A DNA stretch of 64,000 nt from Xiheicaenibacterium sp046351325 (GTDB lineage Bacteria; Myxococcota_A; Polyangia; Polyangiales; Polyangiaceae). Positions within the stretch are counted from its first letter, which is position 1, and the number at the start of each line of letters is the position of its first letter. Below the pieces are notes generated by a model, which searched no databases, was not told the DNA's origin, and was given only the letters and a program-made list of their open reading frames with translations. Positions 53,226-62,537 of this stretch are shown in pieces. The stretch is from the NCBI GenBank assembly GCA_046351325.1, contig JAXLYR010000011.1, positions 328,140 to 392,139 of the forward strand, given 5' to 3'. Position numbers and translations under genes: made by a program.

Positions 53226-53729
53226 TCACTCAGGATTGTAGTCCGTAGGCAGGTGGCCGTTGACCAGTCGGTGAATGACTCTCAGGGCGTCGACGAGATG
53301 GTCTCCACAATGTCCCCGGATCGCAAACCACGAGGACCAATGGGCGTCCAACTCATGCCCGAGATCGAAGGCCATCAGCGGCCTAACAAGATCCAGATAG
53401 ATCTCCGCAAGATCATCAACCAGAGACGCGCCGATAGCCTCAGTATCGAACACGGGATCGAAGACCTCGTAATAGAAGTCGCACCTGCCCAGCTTTGTCG
53501 CGAGTCGACTCATCGGGATTGTCGGTGCGCCGTCGATAGGACTCGTGTCGTCAGGATCAACCGAATCCACCTGCGGCAGGTCCAGCCCGGCGTTGTAGAT
53601 GAGCGGCAGGAGCCTCGCGCATCGTGAGAGCAGCGCGTGCGGAGTAAGATCGTCCGCACCGTCAATGCAGCTGGCGTACTGGCGAACCAGCGACGCGAAC
53701 TGGTCAACTGGCTTGGGCGTCGTCATCAC
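53226..53729 (-). CDS. DUF5063-like protein
   Basis: The 167-residue product is mostly helical and shows features of DUF5063 proteins: an N-terminal FASLVRQYASCID, a central FYYEVFDP, DDLAEIYLDL, and the end GDHLVDALRVIHRLV. No function is known for the family. Its own ATG lies at 53729. Base composition is slightly less G+C-rich than the kinases beside it. It marks the left edge of the accessory island. Confidence 0.7.
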   Translation of the reverse strand: MMTTPKPVDQFASLVRQYASCIDGADDLTPHALLSRCARLLPLIYNAGLDLPQVDSVDPDDTSPIDGAPTIPMSRLATKLGRCDFYYEVFDPVFDTEAIGASLVDDLAEIYLDLVRPLMAFDLGHELDAHWSSWFAIRGHCGDHLVDALRVIHRLVNGHLPTDYNPE

Positions 53730-53853
53730 TTGATGGTCCCATATGGGGTTCCCAGGACGTTCGTGTGCTTATGTCTGACGCCACAAACGAGCAATTGGGC
53801 TACATAACGGGACATGCCACGCAATCGGCGTACTGACGATGTGCTCGCCGCTT

Positions 53854-54147
53854 TGCGCCGGGGTGCCCGCCTTTTTTTGACCATGGGCCCGAAAATTCGC
53901 CGGGTACCCAGGCAAAACTCCCGTCAGCCTCCAGAAAATGATGGGTAACCGGGCAAAGCTCTGGGATACCAGGCGAAATTTCGCCTGGTATCCCGCCTCT
54001 AAACTGAGCACCCACCGGAGTTTCGCCTGGTGACCAGCCTTTTTGGTCCTCAGCCACCCAAAATTCGCCGGGTCACCCGGCGAAACTCCCGACACCACCC
54101 CAAATCTCGCCTGGTGACCCGCCCTTTTTTGACCAGGACTGGGCGCG
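53854..54147. repeat. Seven-unit 42-bp palindrome-rich tandem array
   Basis: Units start at about 53854, 53896, 53938, 53980, 54022, 54064 and 54106. Each holds a variant of TTCGCC(T/G)GGT(G/A) and CACCC-type bases, so halves pair with each other within and between units. The period is 42 nt, a multiple of three, and on the minus strand an open frame (53769-54191) reads as 14-residue repeats (AGHQARF..., PGDPANF..., AGYQAKF..., PGYPANF...). The plus strand also reads as 14-residue repeats (SPGDQPF...). It is not a CRISPR: there are no unrelated spacers. It ends where homology to a toxin gene begins. Confidence 0.75.
53963..53994. repeat. 32-bp perfect palindrome inside the array
   Basis: The sequence is its own reverse complement over all 32 bases (left half GGGATACCAGGCGAAA). 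A second near-perfect palindrome, 21 bp with a one-base centre, is at 54064-54084. Both are part of the 42-bp array and could form cruciforms or hairpins. Confidence 0.8.
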
Positions 54148-56356
54148 ACGGACTCGCCACAAGAACGCCTGCCGCGCGCTCCACGGCGCACTCCTGCGGC
54201 AAGAGGTCTATTCGGAGGATGGCTCCACGCTCGCGCCGATTCCGTATCTCGTCTCGGAGTCTTCGTACGAAATCAGGAAGCTCCAGCCTCGCACTCGGCC
54301 GCCAGAGGATCGCCCATTCGAGGAGCTCGGCTACGCGACAGTCGCCGACTTCGAGTGGCCGTCGGTTGTGCTCCGGATCCCGCGTGAGTCTCGCTCGCTC
54401 ACGTACGACCGTGTGCAGGACGACCCGCGCGTCTCGCAGACCCTCGCGCTCGCAGTCGACGACTTCGCCGTCGTAACCCGCTCCGCTGCGCTCGCTTATC
54501 CGCGCCGCACCGTCCCAACCGAATTGCCCGAGCAAGGGGAGCTCCACGTCGTCGTGTCCGAGACGGACGTGGTGCACGTCGACGACTCGACTGGGTATCG
54601 CCTCGCCGTGCCGATCGAGAGCCGCACGTACGAGCTCACTGGGCTCGAGCTGAGCGGGACAGGGCTCCTCACGAAGGACGCCGTCGCGAACGCCTATTCC
54701 ACCGCCGACGAGATTGGGTATCACGAGACCCCGACCTCCGGAGTCGAGAAGCGGCTCGTCCAACGGGAGAAGGCTCGGTATTACGACTCTTCAGCGCTCC
54801 CCGCGCTCCTCGACTTCGGGGCCGCGGACGCCCGCGGGCTCTTGTATGAGTCGTATCTCCTCGACCTCACGAGCGACCTCCTCTCTGTCGCGTTCGGAAG
54901 TCGCGTTACCTCCGGAATTCTCACCGAAGGCGGGTATGTCACGCCTTCAGGCGAGACCGGATATTGGCTACCCTCGGGATACGCAGTCTTCGACGACGAG
55001 CTCTTCTATCTCCCGACTTCGGTGGTCGACCCCTTCGGCAACACGACGACAATGGCGTACGACGACTACGCCTTCTTCGCGACGTCGGTCGCAGACCCGT
55101 TCGGGAACACGGTATCTGCGGCCCACGACTATCGCGTGCTGGGGCCCAACCTCGTAACCGATCCGAATGGCAATCGCTCTGCCGCACGCTTCGACCCGCG
55201 CGGACTCGTCGTCGCGACCGCCGTGATGGGCAAAGTCGGCTCGAGCGACGGCGACACCCTCGCGGCCCCCACATCGTACGTGGAATACGACCTCTTCCAG
55301 TGGGGCACCGCACAAAAGCCGGCCTTCGCGCACTCCTACGCGCGTGAGACCCATGGTGACTCAGGCACCCGCTGGCTCGAGTCCGTGACCTACACGAACG
55401 GCTCAGGCGGCGTCGCGATGGTCAAGGCGAAGGCCGAGCCCGTGGGCACGACAGCACGCTGGGTCGGCACCGGCCGGACGGTGCTCGACAACAAGGGCAA
55501 CCCAATCAAGCAATACGAGCCCTACTTCTCGACGACTTCGGGTTACGAGGATGAGGACGACATCGTTGCGACCGGCGTAACCCCGATTCTCCATTACGAC
55601 GCAATCGGGCGCCTCGTCCGGACCGATCTCCCGAACGGCTCCTATTCCAGAGTCGAGACCTCCCCCTGGAAGACGCGGGCCTTCGACCCGAACGACACCG
55701 TGCTCGAGGACGGTAACCTCTGGCGAGCCGCCCGCCTCTCCACCGCCACGCCGGCTCCGTCGGCCGCCGAAGAGCGCGCCCGCACCCTCGCCGAGGCGCA
55801 CGCGAACACGCCAACCACAACCCACTTCGACTCGATGGGGCGAGCGTTCCTCGTCGTCGCTGACAACACAGACGACGAGCTCTTCGAGACACGCACCAAG
55901 CTCGACATCGAGAGTCAGGTGCTCGAAGTGAAAGATCCCCTCGGCCGGACGTGTCAGACTCACCTCTATTCGATGGCCGGGCAGCTCCTAAAGGAGACCA
56001 ACATCGACACGGGGTCCCGCTGGACCATCCGTGATGTGATGGGTGCGCCCCTTCGCCGCTGGGATTCCCGCGACCAGGTCTTCCGCACGCAGATGGACTC
56101 GCTCTGGCGCGTGACCCATCTATGGCTTACGCCCGGCGAGGCCGCTGAGATCCTGCTCCAGCGCACGGTGTACGGCGACGACGCGGGCCTCACGAGCCCG
56201 GAGAGCGCGACAACCTGCGCGGGCGCGCGCTATCCGCGCGTTCGACGGCGCGGGCGTTGTGCGCGCCACATCGTCGACTTCAAAGGAAACCTGCTCGCGT
56301 CGAGCGCCAGTCGATCACCTACGACGCGACCGTCGACTGGAGCGCGCCGCCAGTGA
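54140..56356 (+). pseudogene. 5'-truncated TcB/TcC-type RHS toxin fragment
   Basis: Homology to insecticidal toxin complex TcB/TcC proteins starts right after the array with a segment like ACRALHGALLRQEVYSEDG, the typical middle of TcB, and runs through RHS-type repeats (for example DPFGNTTTMAYDDY, DPLGRTCQTHLYSMAGQLLK). The frame is open from 54008, but the first usable start codon is GTG at 54368, after the homology begins. So the N-terminal half and start are missing. From about 56200 the frame breaks. The continuing homology is at 57015-58769. Probably a decayed or partly deleted toxin gene. Confidence 0.72.
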
Positions 56357-57765
56357 CACCACCGTAACTGCGCTCGAGTCCCACGCAGCATCCTCCCCCG
56401 AGACGGAGGTCTTCACCTGAGACGCGCGCCATGATGCCCTGGGGTACGGCCGACTCCTTCGTCATCACCCCCGACGCAAGCGAGGTCCTCCTCGCACCTA
56501 CAATGAAGCAGGCCCTCGAGAGCGTCTCGGTCAAGGTGCGCGGGGCGTCGACCGCAAGCGACGTCGTGACGGGAATCGCCTACGACGAGAAGGGACGTCG
56601 CAGCTCATCCTACGGCAACGGCGCGGCAACCGCATACACCTATGACGACCTCACCTTCCGCTCACGAGGGTCGTCTCCACACGCAGCTCCTCGAGCGATA
56701 AACTCCAAGATCTCTCCTACACGTACGACCCCGTCGGCAACGTCGTCGAGATCGCGGATGCCACGACGACCACGCTCTTCTGGGACAACACTGTCACCGA
56801 CGGGACTGCCCAATACGAGTACGACGCCACCTATCGCCTCATCTGGGCGAAGGGGCGCGAGCACGCGGGCACGGGCGGCGACGTCCAGCGCGACAACAAT
56901 GACCTGCCGATTCGCAATCTCCCGCACGCGAACGACGCAAACGCCGTCCGCCCCTATGAGGAGGACTATGCGTACGACGCGAACGGGAACATCCTGTCGC
57001 TCCAGCACACGCGCGTGGGCGACAGCTCCGCGAGCTGGACCCGCACCTACAGCTACGTGAGCGGGACGAACCGCCTAGCCTCGAACTCCATCCCAGGCGG
57101 CACCGCGACCTACACGCACGACCCGCACGGCAGCATCACCGCGATGCCGCATCTCTCCGCAATCGCCTATTCGCCGTTCGACCAAATGGTCGAGGCCGAC
57201 CTCGGCGGCGGCGGGACCGCGTACTTCACCTACGACGCGGGCGGACAGCGCGTGCGCAAGGTGCACGAGCACAGCTCAACGCTCGTCGAGGAGCGCATCT
57301 ACCTCGGTTCCTACGAGCTCCATCGCAAACACGACTCGAGCAGCACGCTGCTCGAACGCGAGACCCTCCACCTCACGGACGGGACGCGGCGCGTCGCCAT
57401 GGTCGAGACCAAGACCATCGAAGACGACATCGCCATAACCGACCCCGCCGAATTGTGGCGGTTCCAACTCGACAATCACTTGGGATCGGCGTGCCTCGAA
57501 CTCGACGACGACGCGGCTGTCATCTCGTACGAGGAATACCACCCCTATGGGACCTCCGCGTATCGAGCCGCGAGCGCGAGCGAGGTGAGCGAGCGGCGCT
57601 ATCGGTATATCGGGAAGGAGCGCGACGAAGAGACCGGGTTCTATGTGATGGGGGTGCGGTATTACGCGGCCTGGCTCGGGAGATGGACCACGGCAGACCC
57701 GGCGGGGATTGGGGCGGATGGGCCGGGGCTGTATGCGTATTGCCGGGGGAATCCGGTGGGGCTCC
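56001..57765 (+). repeat. RHS-core duplication, copy 1 (copy 2 at about 59803-61567)
   Basis: About 1.76 kb of the toxin gene core is repeated 3.8 kb downstream, starting at ACATCGACACGGG in both copies and ending just after the codons for GLYAYC. Outside these limits the sequences differ: upstream copy 2 lacks the rest of the toxin, and downstream each copy has its own C-terminal domain. Identity is high except for the indel-rich stretch. Confidence 0.85.
56200..56670 (+). other. Indel-rich break in the first RHS copy
   Basis: Compared with the near-identical second copy (about 60002-60472), this stretch has at least six small insertions and deletions (for example +2 at about 56206 and -1 at about 56665), while sequence before and after is almost free of them. 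They split the gene into frames ending at 56356, 56431-about 56660 and onward. It is either true decay or an assembly/consensus error in a repeated region. Confidence 0.75.
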
Positions 57766-58769
57766 GGGATCCGGGGGGAACCGATGGCGACAAGCCCGAC
57801 TTGGGCGGGTTCGCAATTGAAGGCAGCTCCGATCTCCCGGATGATCCGTCTGACCCGCGCCCAATCATGCCGTCGAGGGGAGACCGGGCAACGTGGGCCG
57901 CGTACTTCGAAGCAGACGACGCGTGGGTAGCTCGACACACAGGTGCCTCGACTCGGGCCGCGGGTTCGCCGGCTGGCGTACCGACCGCGAATACCGATGG
58001 TGGGGTGCCGGACGGTTCTGACATAGCCGCAACGGAACCAGGACCGGTCGGAGAAGAACCTGACTTAGCCGCGACGAATACGGAACAGCCCCCTGACGGA
58101 CTTGACACGTTCCTAATTGCATTGGGAAAGAAGTCCGCGGGCATGCTGATGGGCATTGGGATCGGCCTCGTTCCCCTTGGTTGGTTGTTTTCGCCACGCA
58201 TCAACACTCACGATCGTGACATCGAAATGGGTCGGGCGATTGGCGAAATGCTCGTCGGACTCTACGAGATCGCGGCGTCGCTTCCCTTTATTGGAGGAGG
58301 GGCGGTCACCGCTCCGGCTGGCGGCGTGGTCCCGCTAACTGGTGGTCTGGCAATAGCGGCGGAAGGCATGTTTGATGTCGCTTCCGGATGGAAGGCGTTT
58401 GAACGCGCGCTTTCCATGTCCAAGGCGAAGGGAACCTCAAGTGGACCAAGTAACACGAACCCAGCATCGCCAATTGCCGACAGAAAGTGGCAGCCTCGTG
58501 ACATAGCAAATCAGCAAAATTGGCACGGATGCGAGGAGCGCGCACGAGAAATTCAGAACGTGCTAGGCGGCGGTACAATAGTCAGAATCGAGCCCAAAAC
58601 CGGGCGCATGCTGGGTGGGTATCGCAAACAGCACCCCGCTTGGTACTATCACGAGGTCGTGGTCAAAGATGGACGAGTATACGATGCCTTCACAGGAGGC
58701 AAGGGAGCCACAATAAAAGAGTATAAGGCCCTCTGGGAGTTTCCCAACTTCATCAACTTCGGATTTTAG
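57015..58769 (+). CDS. RHS core with C-terminal papain-fold toxin-like domain
   Basis: The 584-residue open frame begins at a GTG inside the RHS core, continuing the broken gene upstream. The RHS-associated core motif (RYRYIGKERDEETGFYVMGV...ADPAGIGADGPGLYAYC) ends near residue 245. After RGNPVGLRD the sequence diverges fully from copy 2: a hydrophobic region (about 370-470) and a C-terminal domain with NWHGCEERAREI, WYYHEVVVKDG and VYDAFTGG, a Cys-His-Asp set like papain-fold toxin domains. A small gene follows 2 nt downstream, suggesting toxin-immunity order. It is AT-richer at the end. Confidence 0.7.
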   Translation: MGDSSASWTRTYSYVSGTNRLASNSIPGGTATYTHDPHGSITAMPHLSAIAYSPFDQMVEADLGGGGTAYFTYDAGGQRVRKVHEHSSTLVEERIYLGSYELHRKHDSSSTLLERETLHLTDGTRRVAMVETKTIEDDIAITDPAELWRFQLDNHLGSACLELDDDAAVISYEEYHPYGTSAYRAASASEVSERRYRYIGKERDEETGFYVMGVRYYAAWLGRWTTADPAGIGADGPGLYAYCRGNPVGLRDPGGTDGDKPDLGGFAIEGSSDLPDDPSDPRPIMPSRGDRATWAAYFEADDAWVARHTGASTRAAGSPAGVPTANTDGGVPDGSDIAATEPGPVGEEPDLAATNTEQPPDGLDTFLIALGKKSAGMLMGIGIGLVPLGWLFSPRINTHDRDIEMGRAIGEMLVGLYEIAASLPFIGGGAVTAPAGGVVPLTGGLAIAAEGMFDVASGWKAFERALSMSKAKGTSSGPSNTNPASPIADRKWQPRDIANQQNWHGCEERAREIQNVLGGGTIVRIEPKTGRMLGGYRKQHPAWYYHEVVVKDGRVYDAFTGGKGATIKEYKALWEFPNFINFGF

Positions 58770-58771
58770 CT

Positions 58772-59227
58772 ATGAATGACCTCGGCACAATCCTACGACA
58801 CGTCAGGACCCACCTCGCCATGTATGTGGACGAATCGTCGTTCGACGTCGTCGCGGCGCTCATTACTGGTCACGACATCGCCACATGTGGGGGCACGTTG
58901 GCGGGGTTCCGCGAGTGGCTCGTGGTCCGAAGCGACTCGGGCGCTAATGCCGACTGGCAGAATTTAATACTTCGGCTAGCTTTCCCTCAGTCAGCAGACC
59001 CTCGAAAGGAGCTCAAGACTGGTGCAGACGCACAGATGCATGCGGTGCGCCTACTGTTTGAACTGGTGGAGGAGTTCGTTGCGGAGCGCGCCTCGCGAGA
59101 CGGACTCCGTCGAATTTTCCTTTCGTACGAGCGCTGGCTACGCCAACAGAGTTGGTATGACAGCCGTTCTCCGGCATGGTTTGATTTGCCTCTGGCTCCT
59201 AAGAAGACGAGGCGCAAGCACACGTAG
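58772..59227 (+). CDS. Candidate immunity protein for the papain-type toxin domain
   Basis: The 151-residue soluble protein begins 2 nt after the RHS-toxin stop. It has LRHVRTHLAMYVDESSFDVVAALITGHD near the start, in shortened form LAMYVDESSF, and FREWLVVRSDSG, a pattern seen in small helical immunity-type proteins. No signal peptide, so it would act in the cytoplasm. No specific Imm family is claimed. Position is the main evidence. Confidence 0.6.
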   Translation: MNDLGTILRHVRTHLAMYVDESSFDVVAALITGHDIATCGGTLAGFREWLVVRSDSGANADWQNLILRLAFPQSADPRKELKTGADAQMHAVRLLFELVEEFVAERASRDGLRRIFLSYERWLRQQSWYDSRSPAWFDLPLAPKKTRRKHT

Positions 59228-59239
59228 TCTGCATGTTAT

Positions 59240-59546
59240 GTAACTGATGCACGGCCCCCAGGTTGAGGTCTCGCGGCGTGGCTTTTGAGTCCGACCCCCA
59301 ACTCACGGGAGGCGAGACTGCGAGCCACGCGCCCGAGGGGACGGTCATGGTGCCCACGGGGCTGGAGAGCTCGGCGGCGTTCAAGGCCGGCCTGGTGACA
59401 GCCCAGTTTTTGGGAGCAAGCTCGACATAACGCTCTCGCGGCCAATTGGGGGAGCACGCGTAGCAGAAGGTGAGACTGTGAATAGCGCAAATTGCACACC
59501 AGACGCGGAGGTCGCTTCTCGACGCCTGCACACCGAACACGTCGAC
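59240..59546. repeat. Cassette-end repeat, copy A
   Basis: A 307-bp segment that begins GTAACTGATGCACGG, 13 bp after the first candidate immunity gene, and recurs at 63697-64000. The outer parts are in the same orientation in both copies. The part at about 59381-59522 is inverted relative to copy B, with short boundary sequences GGCGTTCAA and (on the other strand) GGCGTCGA. It contains open frames without recognised function. The orphan RHS open frame starts inside it at 59478. Confidence 0.8.
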
Positions 59547-62537
59547 GCAGCGACTCCCGCTCTCGTATGCGATAGCGAGGAGGTTCCAGTTCTTCATAGT
59601 CGACGCAAGGTCCAAGAAGGCGTGACCGGTCCCCCCCGTCGCGTTCCGCGAAGCTGCGGTTTTGCGGGGGTCGGTGCCAAGAGAGCCGACACTCCCACGG
59701 GCGCCAGCCGGGCTATTCGACCCCACGCAAGACCGCAGCGAAGCGCAACCCGACATGGGGGGGAAGCGGCCGTGCAAAGCACGGACGAGGGGGGGCATCC
59801 CTACATCGACACGGGTTCCCGCTGGACTATCCGTGATGTGATGGGTGCGCCCCTTCGCCGCTGGGATTCCCGCGACCAGGTCTTCCGCACCCAGATGGAC
59901 TCGCTCCGGCGCGTGACCCATCTATGGCTTACGCCCGGCGAGGCCGCGGAGATCCTCCTCCAGCGCATGGTGTACGGCGACGACGCGGGCCTCACGAGCC
60001 CGGAGAGCGACAACCTGCGCGGGCGCGCCATCCGCGCGTTCGACGGCGCGGGAGTCGTGCGCGCCACATCGTTTGACTTCAAAGGAAACCTGCTCGCGTC
60101 AGAGCGCCAGCTCGCGACCACCTACGACGCGACCGTCGACTGGAGCGCGCTCGCCAGTGACACCACCGTAACTGCGCTCGAGTCCCATGCAGCATCCTCC
60201 CTCGAGACCGAGGTCTTCACTGAGACGCGCGCTTACGATGCCCTAAGCCGGCCGACCTCTGTCATCACCCCCGACGCAAGCGAGGTCCTCCCCACCTACA
60301 ACGAAGCAGGCCTCCTCGAGAGCGTCGCGGTCAAGGTGCGGGGGGCGTCGACCGCAAGCGATGTCGTCACCGCCATCGAATACGACGAGAAGGGCCGTCG
60401 CAGCTCAATCACGTACGGCAACGGCGCGGCAACCGCATACACCTATGACGACCTCACCTTCCGCCTCACGAAGGTCGTCTCCACACGGAGCTCCTCGAGC
60501 GACAAGCTCCAGGACCTTTCGTACACGTACGATCCCGTCGGCAACGTCGTCGAGATCGCGGACGCCACGACGACCACGCTCTTCTGGGACAACACCGTCA
60601 CCGACGGGACTGCCCAGTACGAATACGACGCCACCTATCGCCTCATCTGGGCGAAGGGGCGCGAGCACGCTGGCACGGGCGGTGACGTCCAGCGCGACAA
60701 CAATGACCTGCCGATTCGCAATCTCCCGCACGCGAACGATGCAAACGCCGTCCGCCCCTATGAGGAGGACTATGCGTACGACGCAAACGGGAACATCCTG
60801 TCGCTCCAGCACACGCGCGTGGGCGACAGCTCCGCGAGCTGGACCCGCACCTACAGCTACGTGAGCGGGACGAACCGCCTAGCCTCCAATTCGATCCCCG
60901 GCGGCACCGCGACCTACACGCACGACCCGCACGGCAGCATCACCGCGATGCCGCATCTATCGACCATCGCGTACTCCCCATTCGACCAAATGGTCGAGGC
61001 CAACCTTGGCGGCGGCGGGACTGCGTACTTCACCTACGACGCGAGCGGACAGCGCGTGCGCAAGGTGCACGAGCACAGCTCGACGCTCGTCGAAGAGCGC
61101 ATCTACCTCGGCGCCTACGAGCTCTATCGCAAACACGACTCGAGCGGCACGCTGCTCGAACGCGAGACCCTCCACCTCACGGACGGGACGAGACGCGTCG
61201 CGATCGTCGAGACCAAGACCATCGAAGACGACATCGCGATCACCGACCCCGAGGAGCTCTGGCGCTTCCAGCTCGATAACCACCTGGGCTCCGCCTGTTT
61301 GGAATTGGACGATGCCGCAGCGGTGATCTCGTACGAGGAATACCACCCTTATGGGACCTCAGCGTATCGGGCTGCGAACGCGAGTGAGGTGAGCGAGCGA
61401 CGCTATCGGTATATCGGCAAGGAGCGGGACGAGGAGACCGGGTTCTATGTGATGGGTGTGCGCTATTACGCGGCCTGGCTCGGGAGATGGACGACAGCGG
61501 ACCCCGCGGGGATTGGGGCGGATGGGCCGGGGCTGTATGCGTATTGCCGGTGGAACCCGGTAAGCTTTGTCGATGACGACGGACAGGAAGCCGGTGATGT
61601 TGTCGACTGGGTGCTGGGACGGCGCTCGCGCCGGGGGACGAAGGTTGCGTCCCTGCGCGGTATTTGGGCTACCGCGTCCGAGTCTTTGAAGCAGCAGAGC
61701 GGGCGGACGAAGGAGAAAAGTGTGCGCGCAGAAGATCAGCAGCGCCAGGTCCAGGCTCAGAGCAGACGGGAACAGTTGGAAGCTATTAAGAATGAAAAGC
61801 GCGCCGAAAAGTTGGCCGAGCTCGAAGCGCAAGCGATGCGACACCCAGCGGCAAAGCTCCTTCCGAGTCAGGACCTTTACAATGTGGTGCTGCGCATGGA
61901 GACGTTTCACGACGACCCAAACAAGAACAGAGTGCACACGGGAGCGACCGTTGGATATGGTCACAGGGTCGAGGACGACAAGGTGGACAACGAAGGGAAA
62001 GTGCTTTGGCGGGACGCCGCTCGGGCAAAAGTGGCGGAGGGGGGATTTTTGGGTGAGTCAGACGCTCGCGAAGTACTTCGCGGCGACCTGAACAGCAGGG
62101 TCAAAGCGGTGGGTGGCGGGCTTGCCTCTCTACTGAAGAGGGACGTTAGCCAAGCGGAGCTCGACGCGCTCGTCGACTTGAGCTTCAATGCGGCGCTCTT
62201 CGACAGTTTGCAACCCCTCAAGTCCGTCATCATCGATGCGCTTAACGAGGGCAAGTCGATGGAGGAGGTTGCGGCGCTATTCTTCACAAGCGCGCGAATT
62301 TCGACAGATGAAATCCAAGGCGGAGTCAAGACCGGCAAGGTCGTCGTGAGCGAGGGGCTCATCCTGCGTCGAATCCTTGACGTCCGAATCTTCCTCCTTG
62401 GGGACTACACTAATCCGCGCAGCAACCCCAAGTTGGTTGAGCTTGCGGGCAAGTTGCATACGAAATTTGCTAACCATGAAATCAAGGACAGCGACCTTGG
62501 GACAGTTGTGACCGAGGTCCTGCAAAAATCGCGATGA
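59478..62537 (+). CDS. Orphan RHS cassette with GH24 lysozyme-like C-terminal domain
   Basis: The open frame of 1019 codons starts GTG inside repeat A; RHS homology begins only at about 59803, so the first 110 residues are not toxin-like and the true start is unclear. The RHS core (about residues 110-690) is intact and nearly identical to copy 1. After CRWNPVSFVDDDG comes a coiled-coil region (EDQQRQVQAQSRREQLEA) and a domain like GH24 phage lysozyme (about 800-960): RMETFHDD, GATVGYGH, and AELDALVDLSFNAAL. The Glu and Thr of the catalytic triad are visible; the usual Asp position reads Asn/Lys. Likely a silent or displaced cassette. Confidence 0.72.
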   Translation: MNSANCTPDAEVASRRLHTEHVDAATPALVCDSEEVPVLHSRRKVQEGVTGPPRRVPRSCGFAGVGAKRADTPTGASRAIRPHARPQRSATRHGGEAAVQSTDEGGHPYIDTGSRWTIRDVMGAPLRRWDSRDQVFRTQMDSLRRVTHLWLTPGEAAEILLQRMVYGDDAGLTSPESDNLRGRAIRAFDGAGVVRATSFDFKGNLLASERQLATTYDATVDWSALASDTTVTALESHAASSLETEVFTETRAYDALSRPTSVITPDASEVLPTYNEAGLLESVAVKVRGASTASDVVTAIEYDEKGRRSSITYGNGAATAYTYDDLTFRLTKVVSTRSSSSDKLQDLSYTYDPVGNVVEIADATTTTLFWDNTVTDGTAQYEYDATYRLIWAKGREHAGTGGDVQRDNNDLPIRNLPHANDANAVRPYEEDYAYDANGNILSLQHTRVGDSSASWTRTYSYVSGTNRLASNSIPGGTATYTHDPHGSITAMPHLSTIAYSPFDQMVEANLGGGGTAYFTYDASGQRVRKVHEHSSTLVEERIYLGAYELYRKHDSSGTLLERETLHLTDGTRRVAIVETKTIEDDIAITDPEELWRFQLDNHLGSACLELDDAAAVISYEEYHPYGTSAYRAANASEVSERRYRYIGKERDEETGFYVMGVRYYAAWLGRWTTADPAGIGADGPGLYAYCRWNPVSFVDDDGQEAGDVVDWVLGRRSRRGTKVASLRGIWATASESLKQQSGRTKEKSVRAEDQQRQVQAQSRREQLEAIKNEKRAEKLAELEAQAMRHPAAKLLPSQDLYNVVLRMETFHDDPNKNRVHTGATVGYGHRVEDDKVDNEGKVLWRDAARAKVAEGGFLGESDAREVLRGDLNSRVKAVGGGLASLLKRDVSQAELDALVDLSFNAALFDSLQPLKSVIIDALNEGKSMEEVAALFFTSARISTDEIQGGVKTGKVVVSEGLILRRILDVRIFLLGDYTNPRSNPKLVELAGKLHTKFANHEIKDSDLGTVVTEVLQKSR

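Noticed and set aside
53854..54147. Possible CRISPR array
   Set aside because: Period is a strict 42 nt and the whole unit is related between copies; there are no distinct spacers and no cas genes.
53769..54191. 140-residue repeat protein on the minus strand
   Set aside because: The frame is open and repetitive, but both strands read as repeats because the period is divisible by three; no ribosome site or export signal, so kept only as a repeat array.
59199..59921. 240-codon open frame on the minus strand
   Set aside because: Spans repeat A and the start of the RHS duplication, with no domain; likely chance frame in rearranged DNA.
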